DNA of 64,000 nucleotides from Cristatella mucedo (taxonomy: Eukaryota > Bryozoa > Phylactolaemata > Cristatellidae), in the NCBI GenBank assembly GCA_009760855.2, contig WPIO01000064.1, positions 1,352,001-1,416,000 on the forward strand. Direction: 5' to 3'. Every line of letters begins with the position of its first letter. Within the stretch, counting starts at the first letter, position 1. The notes under the pieces were generated by a model that was given only the letters and a program-made list of their open reading frames with translations, did no database searches and was not told the DNA's origin. The position numbers and the translations under genes are program-made. This document shows, one piece after another, positions 58,981 to 64,000 of this stretch.

Positions 58981-59184
58981 CTGATCTCCTCCGAGCTCTC
59001 CTTGAGGGCACGCAACCATCTCTCTGCTCGGTCAAGTCGCAGTGAGAGATGGATCCCCGAGCGAGCGCACTACGTCACTGGGCTACTATTATCTCCAGGG
59101 AGCCTGCTGCTGCTTCGTAACTGCTTGCGGCACCCCCCTGGGATCTGTGCGCTTGCCTTTGGCCACTTCTTTTCGCAATCGATG

Positions 59185-59186
<2 letters not shown>

Positions 59187-59224
<38 letters not shown>
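59187..59224. repeat. (TC)n microsatellite
   Basis: Pure TC run of about 38 bp. Confidence 0.97.
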
Positions 59225-59226
<2 letters not shown>

Positions 59227-59399
59227 GCAGAAGCGAGAGCTGCAAGCGCGAGATTAGTAATCTTGTCGTGCGCAAGCCGCCGCCGTAGACTCTGCCCATT
59301 CCTGCTTTGATCTCCCTGCGCCCTGCGGCGCGCCAGGCTCTCCCTCGGCGAACGGCTTGCTGCCTTTAGAATTGATTGACTTCGAGCTCCGCAAATTTA

Positions 59400-60320
59400 A
59401 TCCCGACAAAACAACATGCTAGCCGTGAGCGAAAACATAGTATTACTTGGAAAGCGGATTGTCTGAAGCCCAAAATGGGCTTGGCCAGCATATCTTGTTT
59501 AGCTTTTTCTCAAAATACAGGCGTCTTCCGTTTTTGTCTTTCACAAGACAACCATTTTGGCAGGCCAGTTAAGTCAGCTTGCTGTCTGCTATTTAATACC
59601 GTAAAAGTGTATAGCAGAATAGATAAGAAGACCTCAGAGTCAAGCTGGTCAACGCATTTTCAGCGTCGGGATTACACCTCTGACTCTCTGCTACTATGTC
59701 CTCTTACAGGTCTACTAAGACTCTTCCACTTTACCCAGTACACAGCTCTGCACCTGGGGATGCAGTAGTGAACGTAGCAGATGCTAAAGAATGCCACTTC
59801 TTCCCGAACTGCACCGACTCTCTATCAGGCAGCGTATGAATACTTTCTGCCGCTCACTTATAGATCCATGCGCTTACTACGGCATACTTATCCAAAATTC
59901 TTCTTAATTTGGCTTGACATCGTACCACCTGCTCTTCTGACTCAAGTCAGTTAGCTGCGATTCTAAGCAAATTCAAAACCTTGTGTGACCGTCCCGTCAG
60001 ATCTTATTCTCGTGGGCCTTGAAATGCAGTTCGACTAAAGTCAAAACATACCCTCAATTGACAAAATTTAAAAATAAGCTATACATTTTTTTTGTCTTTA
60101 CAGTATTTTTTCCATCCATGTTGCTTATCGAGTTCGTCCTTTTGTTTACAGCACGCATTGTATCACTAACCAATTCGGTTGCTTCGTTTCCAGCAAATGG
60201 AAAAGGCCTAGAAAGAGATTAAGTTCCCTTGATGCGCCATTCCGAAAATGTAAAGCGCCTAGAAGGAGATTGAGTTCTCTGAAAGCGCTATGTCAAATGT
60301 ATTGTATTTGTTATTATTAT
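59400..60320 (+). mobile_element. LINE-A, decayed plus copy with doubled tail hairpin
   Basis: Similar to the LINE-A post-RT region (GGGCTTGGCCAGCATATCTT near 59,480; AAGTCAGCTTGCTG near 59,570). Two consecutive tail hairpins follow: 60,205-60,245 (AAAGGCCTAGAAAGAGATT) and 60,250-60,295 (GTAAAGCGCCTAGAAGGAG), then an ATT tail. The second hairpin probably belongs to a separate tiny insertion or a duplication. Confidence 0.65.
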
Positions 60321-60354
60321 AGCAGTCTTATCATAAAAATAGCTATAATATAAT

Positions 60355-61970
60355 ACATCTGTTATAGGACTCTTGGAGAGCTCAATCTCTTTCTTGGCAC
60401 TTCATATTTACTACAAAGGAAGCGTGATCGAATGGTTAGCTGTAGCACGCTTAACAATAATAATAATAATGCACTTGCTAGAGTGCCCTCAGAGAACTCA
60501 ATCTCTTTCTAGGCGCTTTACATTTGCTGCAAAGGGAAACGCGATTAAATGTTGAGTAATATCACGCTTGATAAACAACATGAATAACATGGTTCAGGGT
60601 GACATGCACAGGGTCAGCATGCAAATGTGGTTAGTGGCAGCATGCACAGTGTCAGCACACATAAGCACATCAAGGACGAATCACAGAGACCCACCAAATG
60701 CTGTCCTAAATAAGTGTGTTTTAAAGTTCTTTTTAAATGTGGTCAAGTCAGGGGATGTTCTGACGCAAGTCGGGAGGGAGCTCCACGCTTCGGGAGCATA
60801 CGAAGTAAATGCACGGTTTCCAAAGTATTCTAGGTTTGTACGAGGTATTGGTAAACTGTTGGATTCCGAAAAGCGGGTGGTACTATGCTTGGCCTGGTGA
60901 GGGAGTAGATCTGAGAGATAGGCTTTAGCCAAAGAATGAAGTGACCTAAAACTGAGCGACAAAATCTTGAAGTCGATCCGTTGCATGGCTGGTAGCCAGT
61001 GCAAGCATAGCATGGTTCCAGGTGATATGCACAGAGTCACCTTGCAAATATGGTTAGTGGCAGCGTGCACAGTGCCAGCACGCATAGGCTCATAAAGAAA
61101 CAACCATGTGGACCCCCTAAATGCTGTAGCAAGTAGATGTGCTTTTACTTTCGTTTTAAATGTGATCAAGCCAGGGGATGTTGCGATGCCAGTCGAAAGT
61201 TAGTTCCAGGCTTTGGTAGCATATGAACTAAAGGCACTGTGTCCAAATGATTTGAGGTTTGTAAGAGGTATAGATAAACTATCAGACTCCGAAAGTGTGT
61301 GACGCTATGCTTGTCCTGAGGGGTACATCTGACAGGTAGGCTGGAGCCACAAAAAGAGGAGACCTAGAAGTGAGTGGCAGAATATTGAGGGCGATGCGTT
61401 GCTTAAGTGGGAGCTAGTACAAGTCGGCGATAATTGGTGTGATGTGGCAACTGCGACGCTCACGACAAGCAAGCCTAGCTGCCGAGTTCTGCTTCAGCTG
61501 CAAGCGCCTGATTGTACAGGCCAGTAGACCAGCGAGCAGTGAATAACAGAAGTCGAGATGAGATGTCACAAATGCTTGCATATATTTAGATGTGGTATAC
61601 CTGTCTAAATAATCCAAAATTTTAGCAATTTCATGTATCTGAAAGTAAGCAGACTTGACTGTGAAGCTGACTAGGTTGTCTAATGAAAGGTCACTTTGGA
61701 ACAGGACAACTAGATTTCGAACAGGACGCATGCTGTCAGAGCCAATAGTGAGCGTTCACCTTTCCAATTTCTGAATCATACTTGATTCGCCCATTACTGG
61801 TAAGTTAGTTTTACGTTCATTCAACTTTAGAAATTGTGCTGCCGTCCATGTATGGATGTCATCAATACATGCAGCCATGGTCTTATCACTATAATTATGG
61901 AACTGCAAGGCCACTAATGACCGTTTGCTGTCGTTATCTGGCATGGATTGCACGCTTATTCGACATGCAT
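60355..61970 (-). mobile_element. LINE-A, minus copy interrupted by another LINE-A
   Basis: The tail complement at 60,370-60,450 is interrupted at about 60,455-61,006 by a younger copy in the same orientation and resumes to about 61,970. The 61,414-61,731 frame encodes NLVVLFQSDLSLDNLVS and SLLAGLLACTIRRLQLKQNS, broken by stops. Confidence 0.8.
60456..61006 (-). mobile_element. LINE-A, young 5'-truncated insert
   Basis: (AAT)n tail at 60,456-60,473 and a clean hairpin complement (GCCCTCAGAGAACTCAATCT, CTTTCTAGGCGCTTTACATT). The C-terminal frame is nearly intact (LSDLLPHQAKHSTTRFSESN). Same family, same orientation, inside an older copy. Confidence 0.85.
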
Positions 61971-63559
61971 TTTAGATAGCGTTCATTGATCACAATTTTA
62001 GCCTGCTCCAAATGAATGAAAGGGCCCGCGCTTACAAATGATTATTTTAGGGTGATACGATAGCAAAGCAGCTTACCGGTTTTCGCGATCACTTGCCTGC
62101 CTTCTATAGGCTTCTATGAGCTAGTTGCACGAGCACACCTGAACCGAAAGAGTCTGAGGTTAACATTGAGTTATGTAGCCTCTCCAAACCACTCTTGCTC
62201 TGCCTTTCTTACAGACTACGATTGGTCAGCAGGATTCTAATTACGGCCTACTGACAGCCGCAGCTTTTCCTATGCCCACGGAAATTGATTCGCTGTCAAA
62301 TCAATTCCTCAGTAACCAGCGAAATGGATAATGATGCAATCCCAGCTTCAAAGGCCGAAGCGGCCCAGTCAGGCGCTACACCGGCTTCAATTATTTGTGA
62401 AAATAAGAATCGCGGGAAAATTCTCGCTGTAGCAACTCCTCGGCAGCCAAAGCAAGGCAGCCGGAGCCCTGCCACTTTTCGACGTTTGAACTACACTACA
62501 AAGGAAACGATCTACGAGGATTTGTCACGATGAATGATTGTTCATCGACAGACAGCCAAGCGGAGGGCCAAGAGACCATGACCTTGGAGCCTCATTGCTT
62601 TATGTATTACCAGAGCGGAGGCATCGAAGTAAAGTAATAATAACTTTAAGGTTAGATGATCAAACAGCCTCATTTATATGTTAGCAGAAGAGCCTGAACG
62701 GCTACCACTCTGCTTGCAGTTGGCCATGAAAGATTGCTTGCTGCAAGACTAAACCCACGTGACCTTGATCGTGAAGTGACAGCATGCCTGAGCTAAGAGG
62801 GGGATAGAATGTGCTAGAAAAGACGGCAGGAAGAAAATTTGAGGAGACTATAGAATCACCCTCAGTTCTGGCAGAGACCAACTCATCCAACCGCCTCAGC
62901 GCTTAGACGGGCGCTTGGAAGCTCGAGACGTGACGCGATGCGACCTGCTGACGTCGGCCGCCAACATGCAGCGGCGGCCCAATACCTACTGTGACTGGCC
63001 TAGCTGAACCACCCCGGGCCAGTCGCGATAGTTTCAAGCCACTATGCAGCACCAGTCGCCACGGGTTGGAAGGAAGGAAGGAAAGAGGCAGAAAAAAATG
63101 GAGAGCGAATGTCGCTTCGAACGACCTCAGCTTATTTCGACGGCAGCTAGAGATGCCTGATGAGAGAGCAATGAAGCCCGGTACGCCACGCTAGCGGGTC
63201 CGCTCATCCGACTTCCGCTCCAAACCATGCCTGCACTCGGGATCACCTCGCAGCCATCGTTCGCTGGTGACAACGTCACGTCCAGCCCATTAGAGCTTTA
63301 CTGTGGGCAGATTTTTAAAGTTGCGAACAAAGGCTTCGCAAGCGACGAGATTGTTCCGTTGAACTCCTCCTCCTCCTCTTTCGCAGCACAAAGAGTTCAA
63401 TCGGAATCGACTTTTCGCCATTTAGTCCGAGTTGCCTTATTAAGGCCTTCAACTCAGGGAGCGGCCTCGGGGGGGCGGGCGGGGGAGGCGCCGGAGAAGA
63501 GTTCATTTCCTTCATTTTCTACCTCTACCTTTACCGCGACCGGTGATCGTGCTCTGCAT

Positions 63560-63560
<1 letters not shown>
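61971..63560. other. No confident gene
   Basis: Contains a short GGAA run at 63,070-63,085 and the hypothetical ORF at 62,285-62,533. Nothing else was recognised. Confidence 0.4.
62285..62533 (+). CDS. Hypothetical short ORF
   Basis: 82 codons from the track-style start; a better start is the internal ATG at 62,324 (MDNDAIPASKAEAAQSGATP). The product is hydrophilic, Ala/Lys/Arg-rich, ending in RLNYTTKETIYEDLSR. No domain recognised. Could be chance or a single exon. Confidence 0.15.
   Translation: MIRCQINSSVTSEMDNDAIPASKAEAAQSGATPASIICENKNRGKILAVATPRQPKQGSRSPATFRRLNYTTKETIYEDLSR

Positions 63561-63652
<92 letters not shown>
63561..63652. repeat. (CT)n microsatellite
   Basis: Pure CT run of about 92 bp. 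Confidence 0.98.
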
Positions 63653-63654
<2 letters not shown>

Positions 63655-63947
63655 ACAATCAGTGGCACCTCGCACCGTAGGTTAGCAGGCGAAAGTGATG
63701 CGCTAGCAAGCTCCCGACTCTACCTACGCTCAATTACCGTAATCCATTGTGCTCCATGCTCCACGCTCCGGCCTACTGAGAAATCCGGCCGAGTTGTCGC
63801 GGCTGACGCGAGTCTCGCTTGGCTTGATCGCCTTCCAATCCAAGAACTCAGCCGCGGATTTCCATGCTGCTAAAGGATCTACGATGCGCTCCTGGTGGGG
63901 AAGTTGCATCCGCTCACCTATCCACCATCGGACAAGTATCGGGTATG

Positions 63948-64000
63948 CATATCCAGTAATCGGTATCCAGTATCGGCATATCCAGTAATCGGTATCCAGT
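63948..64000. repeat. 29-bp tandem repeat reaching the window edge
   Basis: CATATCCAGTAATCGGTATC plus CAGTATCGG, then the same unit again cut off by the window end. May be the start of a minisatellite. Confidence 0.85.

Overview
The window comes from a eukaryotic, almost certainly invertebrate (protostome) nuclear genome. It is dominated by decayed transposable elements and long simple repeats. The one host gene I can reconstruct is split into small exons with GT-AG introns (plus one GC-AG). That gene is an atypical (Gyc-88E-like) soluble guanylate cyclase, a family known mainly from arthropods, nematodes and other protostomes. I cannot name the species.

Gene: about 42.2-56.8 kb, minus strand. 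Nine coding exons were found by matching family motifs and checking splice phases. In order they are: the heme-binding H-NOX (HNOB) domain with the proximal His and the Y-x-S-x-R heme motif; the PAS-like HNOBA domain; a signalling-helix coiled coil; and the class III guanylate cyclase catalytic domain with a short C-terminus. One short HNOBA exon between 54.55 and 51.58 kb was not located. The catalytic domain keeps both metal aspartates, the guanine-selecting Glu and Cys and the transition-state Arg, but the transition-state Asn is encoded as Ser.

Transposons: 0-42 kb and 58-62 kb hold about twenty copies of one L2/CR1-like LINE, called LINE-A here, with an (ATT)n tail preceded by a conserved 3' hairpin. 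At least two further LINE lineages are present. Other elements are a Gypsy-type LTR retrotransposon pol remnant, a solo LTR, two hAT elements with 8-bp target duplications, and two pogo/Tigger elements. tRNA-derived SINEs are also present, and two of their copies end in the same hairpin as LINE-A. Insertions are nested up to four deep: at 8.3-16.7 kb a LINE-A holds a solo LTR, which holds a hAT, which holds another LINE-A fragment, while a second LINE-A sits in the outer copy. At 17.7-23.1 kb a Gypsy pol is split by a hAT, an LTR-like piece and a pogo element. At 24.0-28.2 kb a pogo gene and a small inverted-repeat element are each split by a LINE-A copy.

Remaining sequence: long (CT)n, (TA)n and (GT)n arrays, GC-rich non-coding stretches (6.3-7.9, 39.0-39.3, 44.1-45.8 and 46.9-49.7 kb), and several short ORFs without a recognisable function. 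All coordinates and motifs were read by eye. Boundaries of old elements are approximate unless a target-site duplication is cited.
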